Shown piece by piece: positions 1-9,288 of a stretch of DNA of 64,000 nt. Source of the DNA: Pseudomonadales bacterium (GTDB taxonomy: Bacteria; Pseudomonadota; Gammaproteobacteria; Pseudomonadales; Azotimanducaceae); contig JAJDTI010000029.1 of assembly GCA_022827245.1 (NCBI GenBank), forward strand, positions 1 through 64,000, in the 5' to 3' direction. The translations under genes and the position numbers were made by a program. The stretch's first letter is position 1, and every line of letters starts with the position of its first letter. The notes beneath the pieces are model-generated. The model worked only from the letters and a program-made list of their open reading frames with translations. It had not been told where the DNA came from and did not search any database.

Positions 1-1
1 C

Positions 2-331
2 ATACCCGACCTCGACATCGAGGTCCTGAGCTGGACGCTGACCCTGGGCGCAGACCCCGCGGCCCTCTCGGAGGCCGCGCTGGCCGCGGACGTCGGCGCC
101 GTTGCGGAAGGCCCCCCGGCAGCGACGGACCTCTACGATCCTGGATTGCGCGCACGCCTGCCGGCGCGCCGCTTCGCGCGGGAGTCGCTCGCCACCGGGA
201 CGGCGGTCGAGGGCCCGGCCCTGATCGTCGAGGCCCAGACGACGACGGTCCTCAGCCCCGCGTTCCACGCCCGGGTATCGCCCCGGGGCGACATCCTGAT
301 GGAGCGGATCGAAACGGGAGCCGAACGATGA
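2..331 (+). CDS. hyuA: Hydantoinase A / 5-oxoprolinase subunit A, C-terminal fragment
   Basis: This is the 3' end of a gene that enters from the left window edge; the frame is open from base 2 to the TGA at 329-331, giving about 109 visible residues. The tail carries GPALIVEAQTTTVL followed by a short beta-rich segment, which matches the C-terminal end of the HyuA/oxoprolinase A family (typically GPAIIEEPDTTTVV). The family catalyses ATP-dependent opening of hydantoins or 5-oxoproline, together with subunit B. Its stop codon overlaps the next start (ATGA at 328-331), so the two genes are translationally coupled. The substrate cannot be told from a tail fragment. Confidence 0.85.
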   Translation: MPDLDIEVLSWTLTLGADPAALSEAALAADVGAVAEGPPAATDLYDPGLRARLPARRFARESLATGTAVEGPALIVEAQTTTVLSPAFHARVSPRGDILMERIETGAER

Positions 332-2001
332 CGAACGACGACGGCCTGGCCGCGATCCAGGCGCAGCTGGTCTGGAACCGCCTGCTCGCCATCGTGGAGG
401 AGCAGGCACGCACACTGATGCGCACGGCGTTCTCGACGGTGGTGCGCGAGGCCGGCGACCTCTCGGCCGGCGTCTTCGACACCCGCGGCGCCATGCTCGC
501 CCAGGCCGTCACCGGCACGCCCGGCCACGTCAACGCGATGGCCGAGTCCGTGGGCAAGTTTCTCGCGAAGCACCCCCTCGACAGCCTCGTCCCCGGCGAC
601 GTGCTGCTGACCAACGATCCCTGGGACGCCACCGGCCACCTGAACGACTTCACCGTCGTGACCCCGGTGTTCGCGGGCGCGCGTCCGGTCGCGCTCTTCG
701 CGAGCACCAGCCACATCGCCGACGTCGGCGGCCGCGGCTTCGGACCGGAGGCGAACGAGGTGTTCGAGGAGGGCATCGCCATCCCGATCGGGCACCTTTT
801 CCGCGCGGGCGAACTGAACGCGACGCTCATGGACATCGTCCGCGCGAACGTGCGCGACCCGCTGGTGGCGGAGGGCGACCTCTACTCACTCACCGCCTGC
901 AACGCGACCGGGGCGGAACAGCTCCTCGCCATGCTGGAGGACTTCGGCCTCGACGGCGTCGACGAGGCGGGCGCCGCCATCGTCGCGAGTTCCCGCCGCG
1001 CCATGGCGGAGGAGATCGCGGCACTCCCGAACGGCACCTGGCGCTACACGATGGACGTCGACGGCTACGACGCGCCGGTGCACCTCGCCTGCGCGCTGAC
1101 GATCGGGGACGGGCGCATCCGGGTGGACTTCGACGGCACGTCCGGCCTCTCGCGCTTCGGCATCAACGTGCCCCTCAACTACACGCGCGCCTACGCGTCG
1201 TTCGGCGTGCGCTGCGTGGTCGGCGGGGACGTGCCGAACAACGCCGGGTCGCTGGAACTGGTCGAAGTGACCGCCCCGGAAGGCTGCATCCTGAACGCCC
1301 CGCGCCCCGCGGCGGTGTCCGCCCGCCACGCGCTGGGACAGTTGCTGCCCGACGTCATCCTCGGGTGCCTGGCGCAGGTCATCCCCGACCGCGTGCCGGC
1401 CGAGGGCGCCTCCTGCATCTGGAACCCGGTGCTGCTGTCGAGTTCCCACGCGGCTGCCGGCGACAACGCGCCCGGAGCCCCGTTCGTCATCAACCCGATC
1501 TTCAACGGCGGCACCGGCGCCCGCCCGGGCAAGGACGGCCTCTCCACCACGGCGTTCCCCTCCGGCGTGCGCATCACCCCCACGGAGATCAACGAGGTGA
1601 CGTCGCCCCTCATCGTCTGGCGCAAGGAGTACCTCGCGGACTCCGGCGGCCCCGGCCGGCTGCGCGGCGGGCTCGGGCAGGTGATCGAAATCGCCCACGC
1701 CCAGGGCGCGCCGTTCGAGGTATCGCGCATGTTCGACCGGGTCCGGCATCCGGCGCGGGGGCGCGATGGCGGGCGGGCGGGGCGCGCGGGCGCCGTCTAC
1801 CTGCGGGACGGAGACACGCGTACGCCTCTGCCGCCCAAGGGGAAAGAGACGGTGCCGGCGGGGTCGACGCTGGTGCTGGAGACGCCTGGGGGCGGGGGAT
1901 TGGGCGACCCGCGCGAGCGTGACGCGGAGGCGGTGCGGGCCGATGTGGAGGGAACGCTGGTGTCGCCTGGGGCGGCTCGGGCGGTCTATCGCGTCGACTG
2001 A
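328..2001 (+). CDS. hyuB: Hydantoinase B / oxoprolinase subunit B
   Basis: A complete 557-residue protein, close to the usual length of HyuB. Family hallmarks are the N-terminal NRLLAIVEEQ and SAGVFDTRGAMLAQ segments, the LTNDPWDATGHLND stretch, and a C-terminal glycine-rich GGGGLGDPRER near residues 522-533. The partner is the HyuA fragment immediately upstream (ATGA overlap), and the pair forms the cytoplasmic hydantoinase/5-oxoprolinase complex. The exact substrate (hydantoin, N-methylhydantoin, 5-oxoproline or acetone-like) is not decidable from sequence. No further operon member follows, as the next gene starts 258 bases later with its own ribosome-binding site. Confidence 0.93.
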   Translation: MTNDDGLAAIQAQLVWNRLLAIVEEQARTLMRTAFSTVVREAGDLSAGVFDTRGAMLAQAVTGTPGHVNAMAESVGKFLAKHPLDSLVPGDVLLTNDPWDATGHLNDFTVVTPVFAGARPVALFASTSHIADVGGRGFGPEANEVFEEGIAIPIGHLFRAGELNATLMDIVRANVRDPLVAEGDLYSLTACNATGAEQLLAMLEDFGLDGVDEAGAAIVASSRRAMAEEIAALPNGTWRYTMDVDGYDAPVHLACALTIGDGRIRVDFDGTSGLSRFGINVPLNYTRAYASFGVRCVVGGDVPNNAGSLELVEVTAPEGCILNAPRPAAVSARHALGQLLPDVILGCLAQVIPDRVPAEGASCIWNPVLLSSSHAAAGDNAPGAPFVINPIFNGGTGARPGKDGLSTTAFPSGVRITPTEINEVTSPLIVWRKEYLADSGGPGRLRGGLGQVIEIAHAQGAPFEVSRMFDRVRHPARGRDGGRAGRAGAVYLRDGDTRTPLPPKGKETVPAGSTLVLETPGGGGLGDPRERDAEAVRADVEGTLVSPGAARAVYRVD

Positions 2002-2248
2002 AGGGTTCCGCGTCCCAAACATAGCTGCGCGGCCCGGGTCAACCGTGGCAAACGACGCTCGATTAGGGTAAAACGTTAGGGCGACGTTAGGAAAGTAATG
2101 CCGTGGATCCTGCGGGCGTCGGGAGCGAGTTCGAAAGATCTCCGTTGCGGACGGCCTCGGTGGGAGGAAGATAACAAGGGCCGACAGAGCGCGCCGCGCT
2201 TGAGTGGTACGCACGTGCGCCGGCCGGTTTCCTATCTGCGATTTTCTT

Positions 2249-2262
2249 GGGAGGCGTTGATG
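2249..2262 (+). promoter_or_regulatory. Ribosome-binding site fixing the autotransporter start
   Basis: GGGAGG at 2249-2254 sits five bases before the ATG at 2260. The open frame extends upstream to 2098, but only the 2260 start is preceded by a ribosome-binding site and directly followed by a signal peptide. Confidence 0.7.
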
Positions 2263-5200
2263 ACACCTCGGACGACCCCACACACCCCGTTCACTGCGCT
2301 TGGTTCGCTGTCCCGGTCCCTGTCGGTCTGGGCCATGGCGATCGGCGTGTTGTCGTTTGCCTTCGAGGCTGCCGCCCAGGTCCAGCCGCCTACCAACGAG
2401 GTGCCGGACCAACAGCTCCGCGTCGGCTACGAGCCCTACCGGATCCACCTGGAGGACTATTTCCCGGGGCGGCACGATGAGTGCATCGCTTGGTCGTCCG
2501 ACCCGAGCGTCGCGCGGGTAATCCTGCAGGGCTACCGCGTGCGGGTCATCCCGGTCGACGCGGGGACCGCCACCATTACGGTCGGCGCGGTCAATGGTGG
2601 GACGACGACTACGCAGACCTTCGAGGTGACGGTCACGTATCCCAAACCAGGGATCGGGGGTCCCCTGCCGGACGCCGAGGTGCGCGTCAGCAAGTCCATC
2701 GAACTCGATGTGACTGGTGCGTTCACGGGTCGCGTGGAGGACGTGACGGCCACGGTCTCCCCTGAAGGGTACGCCACAGCCATGGTCGACCGCATGCTTC
2801 CCGAGGAAGGGCCCTGGCAGAGTGCGCTGACGCTTATGGGCGTTGCGCACGGACCGGTCACGGTAACCGTGGCCGCGAGCAACGCGTCGGGCACGACGGA
2901 GCGCACGTTTGAGCTCATGGTTCGGGACATTCCCCCCGAGCAGGGCGACGCGTTGCCGGACGCCACGGTCCGCGTGACGGAATCCATGATGGTCGATCTG
3001 TCGGCCGCGTTCACCGGGACCGCTCTGAGCTACGAGGCGTCAGTGGCGCCGGCCGCGGCGGCGAGCGCCATGATCGACGGGACGACGCTGATGCTGTCCG
3101 GCCTGCTGGCGACGCCTGATGCGGTCGTCACGGTGACGGCGTCCAACAACGAAGGCAGCGCCATGCAGGCCTTCATGCTCAACGTTCGTGACATCCCGCC
3201 GGAGGTGGGGGAGCAGTTGGCCGACACCGAGGTACGGGTGACGGAGTCGACGACGGTCGATCTCGAACCCGCGTTCTCGGGTACGGGACTGAGCTACACG
3301 GCGACGGTGTCGCCAGACACCGCGGCGACTGCCGCGATCGACGGTGAGACGCTCACGTTATCCGGCGACCTCGCGAGCATGGCGACGGTGACGGTGACGG
3401 CGACGAACACGGAGGGGATAGCCGAACAGAGCTTTGCCCTGCATGTGCGCGACATTCCGCCGGAGGTCGACGAACAGTTGGCCGACACCGAGGTACGTGT
3501 GACCGAATACACGATGGTCGATCTCACCAACGCGTTTTCCGGTACGGCGTTGAGCTATGAAGCGATGGTGTCGTCCGACACGCTCGCGACCGTCTCCGTA
3601 GACGGTACGACCCTCACCGTGTCGGGTCTCGTGGCAGGCATGACGACGGTGACGGTGACGGCGACGAACACGGAGGGAACCGCGAACCAGAGCTTCGCGC
3701 TCCACGTTAGAGACATCCCGCCGGAGGTCGACGAACAGGTCGCCGACACGTTGGTGCGGGTGACGGAGTCGACCACGGTCGATCTCACGAACGCTTTCTC
3801 TGGCACCGCACTCAGCTACATGGCGGCCGTGTCGCCGGAAACCGCGGCAAGCGCTTCCATCGACGGCACGACGCTGACGCTGTCGGGCCTGGTGGCCGGC
3901 GCCGCGACGGTCACGGTGACTGCCACGAATACCGAGGGCAGCGCCGAGCAGACCTTCATGTTGACCGTCGAGGACATTCCGCCGGAGGTGGCGGAGATGA
4001 TCGGTGACGTCACCGTGCGTGCCACGGAGTCAGTGACGGTCGATATCTCTGGAGCTTTCTCGGGCACGGCGCTCGAGTATTCGGCGATGTCCGCGTCCGA
4101 GGACATGGCCACGGTTTCGGTCGACGGCACGGTGCTGACGGTCATGGGCGTGGCTGCCGGTCCGACGACCGTGACGGTGACCGCGACGAACACAGCGGGC
4201 AGCGCGTCGCAAGACGTCGCGGTGACGGTGGAAGACATACCGCCTGCCGTCGCCGAGCCGCTGGAGGCCGCGACCGTCCTGGTCGGCAGTACGGTAATGG
4301 TCGACCTGACGGACGCATTCTCGGGGACCGCGCTCAGCTACTCTGCGGTGTCGGCTTCCGATGCCATGGCCACGGTTTCGGTCGATGGCGCGATGGTGTC
4401 GGTGACCGGTGTCGCGGCCGGTCCGGTGACCGTGATGGTCACGGCGACGAACACAGCGGGAAGCGCGTCCCAGGATCTCGAAGTGACGGTGGAAGACGTG
4501 CCGCCCGAGGTCGCGGAGCAGCTCCCCGACATCGAGATACGCGTCGGCGACACGATGGAGATGGACCTCTCCGGGGCGTTCACGGGATCCGCGCTGCAGT
4601 ACTCGGCGATGTCTTCGTCCGACGCGATGGCGACGGTCTCCGTGGCGGGGACCTCGCTGACGGTGACGGGCGTGGCTGCCGGGGGCGTGAGCGTGACGGT
4701 CATGGCGATGAACAGCGCCGACACCGCGCAGCAGGCCTTCGCGGTCAACGTGCGCGATGTGCCGCCAGGTACGACCGCTGCCCTGCCGGATGTCCACCTG
4801 GTGGCTGGCGGGGCGCCTGCGGTCATCGACCTTGGCAACCACTTCAGCGGTAGCGCGCTGGTGTTCGGCGCAACCGTGTCGGACGTGGCGGTGACGGCTT
4901 CCGTCGCCGGTGCGCAGCTCACGGTGGCGCCTGCCAACGAGGGCAGTGCGACCGTCACGGTGACGGCCGGCAACACCGAAGGCGTGATCTCCGCGAACTT
5001 CACCGCGATGGTCACGACCGACGCAGCCGAGGTCGAAGCGATCGAGCGTAGTCTCGCCGCGATTGCGGGGGCGACCCTGTCAAGCGTGAACTCCGCGTTC
5101 CAGGCCCGTTTCCGCGGGTCGGCAACGGCACCGATGGAGGCGTCGTCGCTGGCGTTTGACGGTGCGCCGGGAGAGTTCCTCGGTCCGTTCGGCGGAGTTG

Positions 5201-6543
5201 CCGCCGCGGGTTCCGGATTGGACTGGAATGGCACAGGTTGGTACGGCGGTAACGGCTCCCAGTGGGACGGCTCAGGCTGGAACGGCTCCCATGGGGGGTC
5301 CCACGGCCATGGCAACGGTGGCTGGATGGACGGCTACCCGGGTAGCGGAGGGCTGTTTGGACCGTCCCGCCCGATGGGTGGACAGAGCTTCATCATGCAG
5401 CTCGCCGCGAGCGGCGGTAGCGCCGGTATGGGCGACTGGTCTCTCTGGGGCCACGCCGACTGGCAATCGTTCGAGGCCGAGGGCATCGACGGCGACCTGA
5501 CCTCCGTCTACATAGGGACCGACGTGACGATCGGCGAAGAGTGGCTGGTCGGCGTTGCCGCATCGCAGAGCGATGGCGACGTGGACTACCGGTTCGCGGG
5601 CCAGGCGGCCAGCGGGACGGGGTCGCTGACCACCGAGATGCTGAGCATCTTCCCGTACGCCAAGTACAGCGTGGACGACTGCACCGAGCTCTGGGCCATC
5701 CTGGGCTTCGGCACCGGCGACATCGAGAGTCGCCGCAGCGTGGTGACCCGCACCAGTGAGGCGGACCTCACCATGTCGCTGTTCTCGGCTGGGGGCAGCC
5801 GGGTGATCTCCTCCGGAGAAGGCTGGTCGGTCACGTTCCTGGGCGACGCATCCACTATCCGGATGGATACCGACGGCATCACCGGCGCTATCCAGAACGT
5901 CGACGTCAGCGTGCGCAGGATCCGGGCGGGTCTGCAGGGCGCGCGCATGATCGAGATGGACGACGGCACGAGCTTCGAGCTGTTCGGTGAAGTGGCGGCC
6001 CGCAACGACTCCGGTGACGGCCAAACGGGCGGTGGCGCGGAAATCAGCGCGGGTATCCGCTTCAACACCACCGAGCGGTTCAGCATGGAGCTCAAGGGCC
6101 GCATCCTGGGCACGCACTCGGAAGACGACGTGGAAGAGAGTGCCTTCAGCATCTCGGCCATGCTGCTTCCCAAGTCGAACGGCGGGGGCCTGAGCGTGGC
6201 GCTATCGTCACGGCAAGGGGCCGACTTCGGCATCTCGGGAATCATGCCCGGCCGGGACTACGACGCCATGCGGCGCGCTCGAGGCATAGCCGACGACTGG
6301 GGCTTCGATGCCCGTATCGGCTACGGGCTGCCCGACACGGGCCTTCCGGGCCTGCTGACGCCATTCGTCAAGGTCGACGCCGGTTCGTCCTACCGTCGCG
6401 GCGCGCGCGTTGGCGCACGCTTCGACGCGGGCGGACGCCTGGTCCGGTACCTCACCATCGAAGCTGCGGCCGGCACGGCCTACCACTTCTTCGATGACTC
6501 GATGGCAGGGCTGGTCGAACTGCGCGGGGAACTGCGCTTCTGA
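2260..6543 (+). CDS. Autotransporter adhesin with about nine tandem Ig-like repeats
   Basis: 1427 residues from the ATG at 2260. Residues 1-39 form a signal peptide ending AFEAAA. Residues about 135-925 contain nine repeats of roughly 85-90 residues, each opening with DIPPEV or a variant and carrying a VRVTES...VDL...AFSGTALSY core and a TVTVTATNTEGSA strand; this looks like a cadherin/Ig-like fold. A glycine-, tryptophan- and asparagine-rich linker follows (nucleotides 5216-5370). The last 375 residues form an autotransporter beta-barrel (Pfam family PF03797), ending in Phe as outer-membrane barrels do. It is inferred to be exported by Sec and then displayed as an adhesin by the type Va route, not by the T2SS downstream. 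The passenger has no visible catalytic motif. Repeat number is likely to vary between strains because neighbouring repeats are close at DNA level. Confidence 0.85.
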   Translation: MTPRTTPHTPFTALGSLSRSLSVWAMAIGVLSFAFEAAAQVQPPTNEVPDQQLRVGYEPYRIHLEDYFPGRHDECIAWSSDPSVARVILQGYRVRVIPVDAGTATITVGAVNGGTTTTQTFEVTVTYPKPGIGGPLPDAEVRVSKSIELDVTGAFTGRVEDVTATVSPEGYATAMVDRMLPEEGPWQSALTLMGVAHGPVTVTVAASNASGTTERTFELMVRDIPPEQGDALPDATVRVTESMMVDLSAAFTGTALSYEASVAPAAAASAMIDGTTLMLSGLLATPDAVVTVTASNNEGSAMQAFMLNVRDIPPEVGEQLADTEVRVTESTTVDLEPAFSGTGLSYTATVSPDTAATAAIDGETLTLSGDLASMATVTVTATNTEGIAEQSFALHVRDIPPEVDEQLADTEVRVTEYTMVDLTNAFSGTALSYEAMVSSDTLATVSVDGTTLTVSGLVAGMTTVTVTATNTEGTANQSFALHVRDIPPEVDEQVADTLVRVTESTTVDLTNAFSGTALSYMAAVSPETAASASIDGTTLTLSGLVAGAATVTVTATNTEGSAEQTFMLTVEDIPPEVAEMIGDVTVRATESVTVDISGAFSGTALEYSAMSASEDMATVSVDGTVLTVMGVAAGPTTVTVTATNTAGSASQDVAVTVEDIPPAVAEPLEAATVLVGSTVMVDLTDAFSGTALSYSAVSASDAMATVSVDGAMVSVTGVAAGPVTVMVTATNTAGSASQDLEVTVEDVPPEVAEQLPDIEIRVGDTMEMDLSGAFTGSALQYSAMSSSDAMATVSVAGTSLTVTGVAAGGVSVTVMAMNSADTAQQAFAVNVRDVPPGTTAALPDVHLVAGGAPAVIDLGNHFSGSALVFGATVSDVAVTASVAGAQLTVAPANEGSATVTVTAGNTEGVISANFTAMVTTDAAEVEAIERSLAAIAGATLSSVNSAFQARFRGSATAPMEASSLAFDGAPGEFLGPFGGVAAAGSGLDWNGTGWYGGNGSQWDGSGWNGSHGGSHGHGNGGWMDGYPGSGGLFGPSRPMGGQSFIMQLAASGGSAGMGDWSLWGHADWQSFEAEGIDGDLTSVYIGTDVTIGEEWLVGVAASQSDGDVDYRFAGQAASGTGSLTTEMLSIFPYAKYSVDDCTELWAILGFGTGDIESRRSVVTRTSEADLTMSLFSAGGSRVISSGEGWSVTFLGDASTIRMDTDGITGAIQNVDVSVRRIRAGLQGARMIEMDDGTSFELFGEVAARNDSGDGQTGGGAEISAGIRFNTTERFSMELKGRILGTHSEDDVEESAFSISAMLLPKSNGGGLSVALSSRQGADFGISGIMPGRDYDAMRRARGIADDWGFDARIGYGLPDTGLPGLLTPFVKVDAGSSYRRGARVGARFDAGGRLVRYLTIEAAAGTAYHFFDDSMAGLVELRGELRF

Positions 6544-6549
6544 CAACGC

Positions 6550-6583
6550 GCCGGAGCCGGGGTGACCCCACCTCGGCTCCGGC
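6550..6583 (+). terminator. Possible terminator hairpin after the autotransporter
   Basis: Ten-base inverted repeat GCCGGAGCCG (6550-6559) and CGGCTCCGGC (6574-6583), seven bases after the stop codon. No T-tract follows, so it may be a Rho-assisted or mRNA-stabilising hairpin rather than a classical terminator. Confidence 0.45.
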
Positions 6584-6729
6584 AGTTGGCAACGACTTTG
6601 GGCCGTGTTTCGCGGCGCGCAGGTTCGCGCGTCGGATTCCGGGTCACCCAACGCCGACCCTTCCCTTCGGCGAGCCGTTGCGCTCTGGAGCGGCTCGCCG
6701 TGTAGGTTTGCCTGTGGGGCGGCGATATG

Positions 6730-6816
6730 GTGCCCGGGGCCGGAATCGAACCGGCACGGAGTTGCCTCCGAGGGATTTTAAGTCCCTTGTGTCTACCTAT
6801 TTCACCACCCGGGCAG
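6730..6816 (-). tRNA. tRNA-Leu (anticodon UAA)
   Basis: Read on the minus strand, the acceptor strand GCCCGGG (6816 down to 6810) pairs with CCCGGGC, followed by the discriminator A and an encoded CCA at 6732-6730. The anticodon stem AGGGA/TCCCT encloses loop CTTAAAA, giving anticodon TAA. A long variable arm and a GTTCGATTC T-loop are present. The length of 87 with CCA and the long variable arm fit class II tRNA-Leu. Confidence 0.96.
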
Positions 6817-6866
6817 CGGGTAGGGAAGGGTAGTCCCGCGCGGGGCCGCTTGCCAAACGCGGCTTG

Positions 6867-7757
6867 CTACCAGGCCGGCGGCAGTTCCCGGAAGTAGGGT
6901 GCGGTGCGGTCGCCCGCGGGGACATCCAGGCCGAACTGGTCGGCCAGCGCGTTGTATCGCTCGATCGCGTCCTCGCGCGTGATCCGCGGCTGTTGCCGGT
7001 ACTCGTCGAGAGACCGCACCGGGTGGCCGACGCGGCCCTCGCCGGCCCACGAGTCGAAGATCGAGCCGACGTCCACCGCGATGCCGCCGCGCTGCTTGAT
7101 CCAGTGGCAGTAGATCTTGCCGAAGACGCCGGCGCCTACCAGGAACAGCGCGCCAGGGTACGGTACCCGCAACGTCTCGCGCAGCTCTTGGAAGCCGTCC
7201 GGGAAGTGGGGCGTCTGGACCTCGCCGGTGTCCTCGAGTTCCCCCTTCACGCCGTACCACCGCACTTCTGCGACGCCGAACACCTCTTGCAGCGCGCCCG
7301 TCACCCGCCGGCAGGAGATCACGCCGACGAAATCGGCGCCTCCCAGGAGCGGTCGGTAGAGCAGGGCGTGCTGCATCAGCCGGTGCAGGGCCGTATGCGT
7401 CAGGGCGGCGCCGGGCCGGACCAGCTCGAAGGCCTCGAGCGCGTCCACGATCGCCTGCCAGAGGTGCAGGTCCGAGGCGAGCTGTTTCCGCCGCGGGACG
7501 CCCAGGACGTCGGCGCCCCGGATGGCGACCTTCAGTTCTTCCGCAAGGCGGCGCACGTCGGGGTCCGGCACGTCGATGGTTCGTAGCCAGATGCGCAGCG
7601 AGCGATTCACGTCCTTGCGGCTCGTGATCGTCGGATAACCCATCACGGCCCCCTCGCCGTCCCCGAGCCGGATGACGGACATCGGCCGCCGCTCGCGCAT
7701 GTGCCGCCGGATCGCCAGGAACACCCGAAACGCGTCGAGTCGATCGGCGCTCAACAT
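6867..7757 (-). CDS. GT-D fold glycosyltransferase-like protein
   Basis: 296 residues from the ATG at 7757 (a GTG four codons upstream is the alternative). The N-terminal RLGDGEG motif (residues 30-36) is the nucleotide-sugar and metal-binding signature of the GT-D/DUF1792 glycosyltransferase superfamily (R-[FL]-GDGE). A second conserved block, LFLVGAGVFGKIYCHWIKQRGGIAVDVGS, lies near residues 210-240; it resembles the family's C-terminal Rossmann half with a glycine-rich loop. It should transfer a sugar onto a surface polysaccharide or protein in the cytoplasm, but the acceptor is unknown. It stands alone, sandwiched between a tRNA-Leu and a RAYT gene and divergent from the latter, so recent acquisition is possible. 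Confidence 0.7.
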   Translation of the reverse strand: MLSADRLDAFRVFLAIRRHMRERRPMSVIRLGDGEGAVMGYPTITSRKDVNRSLRIWLRTIDVPDPDVRRLAEELKVAIRGADVLGVPRRKQLASDLHLWQAIVDALEAFELVRPGAALTHTALHRLMQHALLYRPLLGGADFVGVISCRRVTGALQEVFGVAEVRWYGVKGELEDTGEVQTPHFPDGFQELRETLRVPYPGALFLVGAGVFGKIYCHWIKQRGGIAVDVGSIFDSWAGEGRVGHPVRSLDEYRQQPRITREDAIERYNALADQFGLDVPAGDRTAPYFRELPPAW

Positions 7758-7810
7758 GGACAAACCCACCCCCCTCGAAGACCCGCGACCATACCAGAGC
7801 GAAATCTCCG

Positions 7811-7905
7811 ATCAGACCGGATCAGACCGGGACACACGCGATCAGACCGGATCAGACCGGGACAGGCGCGAATCGAGTCCTACGGCCGGGCGATTTCGTC
7901 CTACG
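7811..7905. repeat. 30-bp tandem repeat and REP-type ends between GT-D and RAYT genes
   Basis: Two copies of a 30-bp unit (7811-7840 and 7841-7870) start with a doubled ATCAGACCGG. The first ends GGGACACACGCG, the second GGGACAGGCGCG. The second copy runs into AATCGAGTCCTAC, so that the complementary strand reads GTAGGACTCGATTCGCGCCTGTCCC. That is the GTAG-headed, GTCCC-tailed form seen in other REPs of this window. Another CGTCCTACGG half lies at about 7895-7905. The position just upstream of the RAYT is typical for REPs of the cognate family. Confidence 0.6.
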
Positions 7906-7985
7906 GCTTGTCTGGCGAATCTCCCACGGAAGCTGAGGGCGTCGTCCGATTTTTCCGCCGGTCCTGCGGGTGCATTCTCGCCCCC

Positions 7986-8912
7986 ATGGCAATACCACGT
8001 CACAAGCTGGTGGACGAGGAAAACGCGTGCTGCTACCACCTGGCCTCGCGATGCGCGCGGCGGTCATGGCTGTTGGGACGCGATCCCTTGACCGGGCGGG
8101 ACTACTCGTACCGCAAGTCGTGGCTGGTCGATCGAATGAAGCTGCTTGCCCCGTCCTTCGCCGTGGAGATCTACGGCTTCGCGGTGATGAACAACCACTT
8201 CCACCTCGTGCTGCACTACGACCCGAAGGCTTGCGAGTCATGGTCCGAGGAGGAAGTGGCACGACGTTGGGTGGAGGCGTTTCCGCCGGTCGAGCACGGC
8301 AAGGTAGTAGAAGAGCGCAAGGCCGAGAAACGGGAGATGCTGCTCGGCGATCCCGACCGCCTCGAGCGCTTGCGGCGGACGCTTGGCTCGCTGTCCGCCT
8401 TCATGAAACACCTCAAGCAGCCGATCGCGCGGCGCGCCAACCTGGAGGACGAGTGCGGCGGACATTTCTTTGAGCACCGGTTCTACTCGGGGGCGTTGCT
8501 TACCGAGGAAGCGCTGCTCGCCGCCCTGGTGTACGTGGACCTCAATCCCGTGCGCGCCAACCAGGTGCGAAGCTTGATGAAGTGCCGGGATACTTCTGCA
8601 GCCGAGCGGCTGCGGGAGAACAACGCGGCGGCCCTCGAAGAGTACGTGGGGCCACTGGTGTCCGGCCTGCGTGACTCTGAAGGCAGGACGAAACCGCTGC
8701 TGAACGTGACGCTTGCGGCCTATCTGACGCTTCTCGAAGAGATCGTCGCGGCGGAAACCGGCGCGTCGGAGGCGCCAGACCGAGTCGCCCGTTGGATTGC
8801 GCGGGCGTCTTCCTTGCGGAAGCGGCAGCGTGCATACGGCTCGCGGGAACTCCTGCGAGAGTGGACGGCGGAGCGTGGCCTGCGACTGCTCGAAGAGCCC
8901 ATGCTCGCCTGA
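7986..8912 (+). mobile_element. REP-associated tyrosine transposase (RAYT, Y1_Tnp/HUH family)
   Basis: 308 residues from the ATG at 7986. The open frame extends upstream to 7701, but that part crosses the tandem repeats and has no family similarity. The metal-binding HUH motif is clear: H71-F-H73 in VMNNHFHLVLHY. The C-terminal catalytic region contains HFFEHRFYSG (Tyr167) and ALVYVDLNPVRANQV (Tyr183); the latter is the signature block of RAYTs. The length exceeds that of minimal IS200-type TnpA (about 150) and fits larger RAYT or transposase_17-like proteins. Such single-copy domesticated transposases cut and join REP palindromes. REP-like sequences occur next to it and elsewhere in the window, which supports the assignment. 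No terminal inverted repeats of a conventional IS were seen. Confidence 0.85.
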
Positions 8913-9288
8913 CGTCCCAACGAGCCGAACGGACGCGGTTGGCGTCCTGACTTCCCAACTCAGCTCCAGGCTGGCCGCCCCCGGCGCCAGCTTGGGTGAC
9001 CTCTTGCGCGAGCGGCAGGCAAGTGAGCGGCGAACCGCGCCGTGACGGCTCGCCGACGCCGCAGCGCGGACTGATAGCCTCCTCGATTCCCAGAAAAATG
9101 GGCTTGGGCGCGGCCACGTCTGCCGGGTTGGCCCGCAAGTGGCCGATGCGCGCCTGTCCCGAAGTCTGGTCTCGGGTGTCCTGAGCCTCACCGCGTGTGT
9201 CCCGAACTCAACCGAGTCTCCCCGAACGCGAGCGCGCCTGTCCCGAACCCGTTGTCCCGAACCCGTACAATGGCCGCCGTGGCCGCGC
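8913..9288 (+). other. Gene-free spacer with a cluster of REP half-words
   Basis: This 376-base stretch between the RAYT and a tRNA-Leu has no convincing gene. From about 9148 to 9263 it holds five closely spaced copies of TGTCCCGAA or near variants: GCCTGTCCCGAA, GCGTGTGTCCCGAA, GTCTCCCCGAA, GCGCCTGTCCCGAA and TTGTCCCGAA. These are the complementary-strand form of the GGGACA word that ends the REPs in this window. A TACAAT at 9266-9271 could be the -10 box of the tRNA. Confidence 0.5.

Noticed and set aside
2098-2259. N-terminal extension of the autotransporter frame
   Set aside because: It has no ribosome-binding site and no conserved content. The ATG at 2260 has both a ribosome-binding site and a signal peptide.
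7701-7985. N-terminal extension of the RAYT frame
   Set aside because: It translates the 30-bp tandem repeats into Asp-Arg-rich sequence unrelated to transposases.
7986-8912. Complete insertion sequence around the transposase gene
   Set aside because: No terminal inverted repeats or target duplications were seen. The sequence fits a single-copy RAYT rather than an IS.
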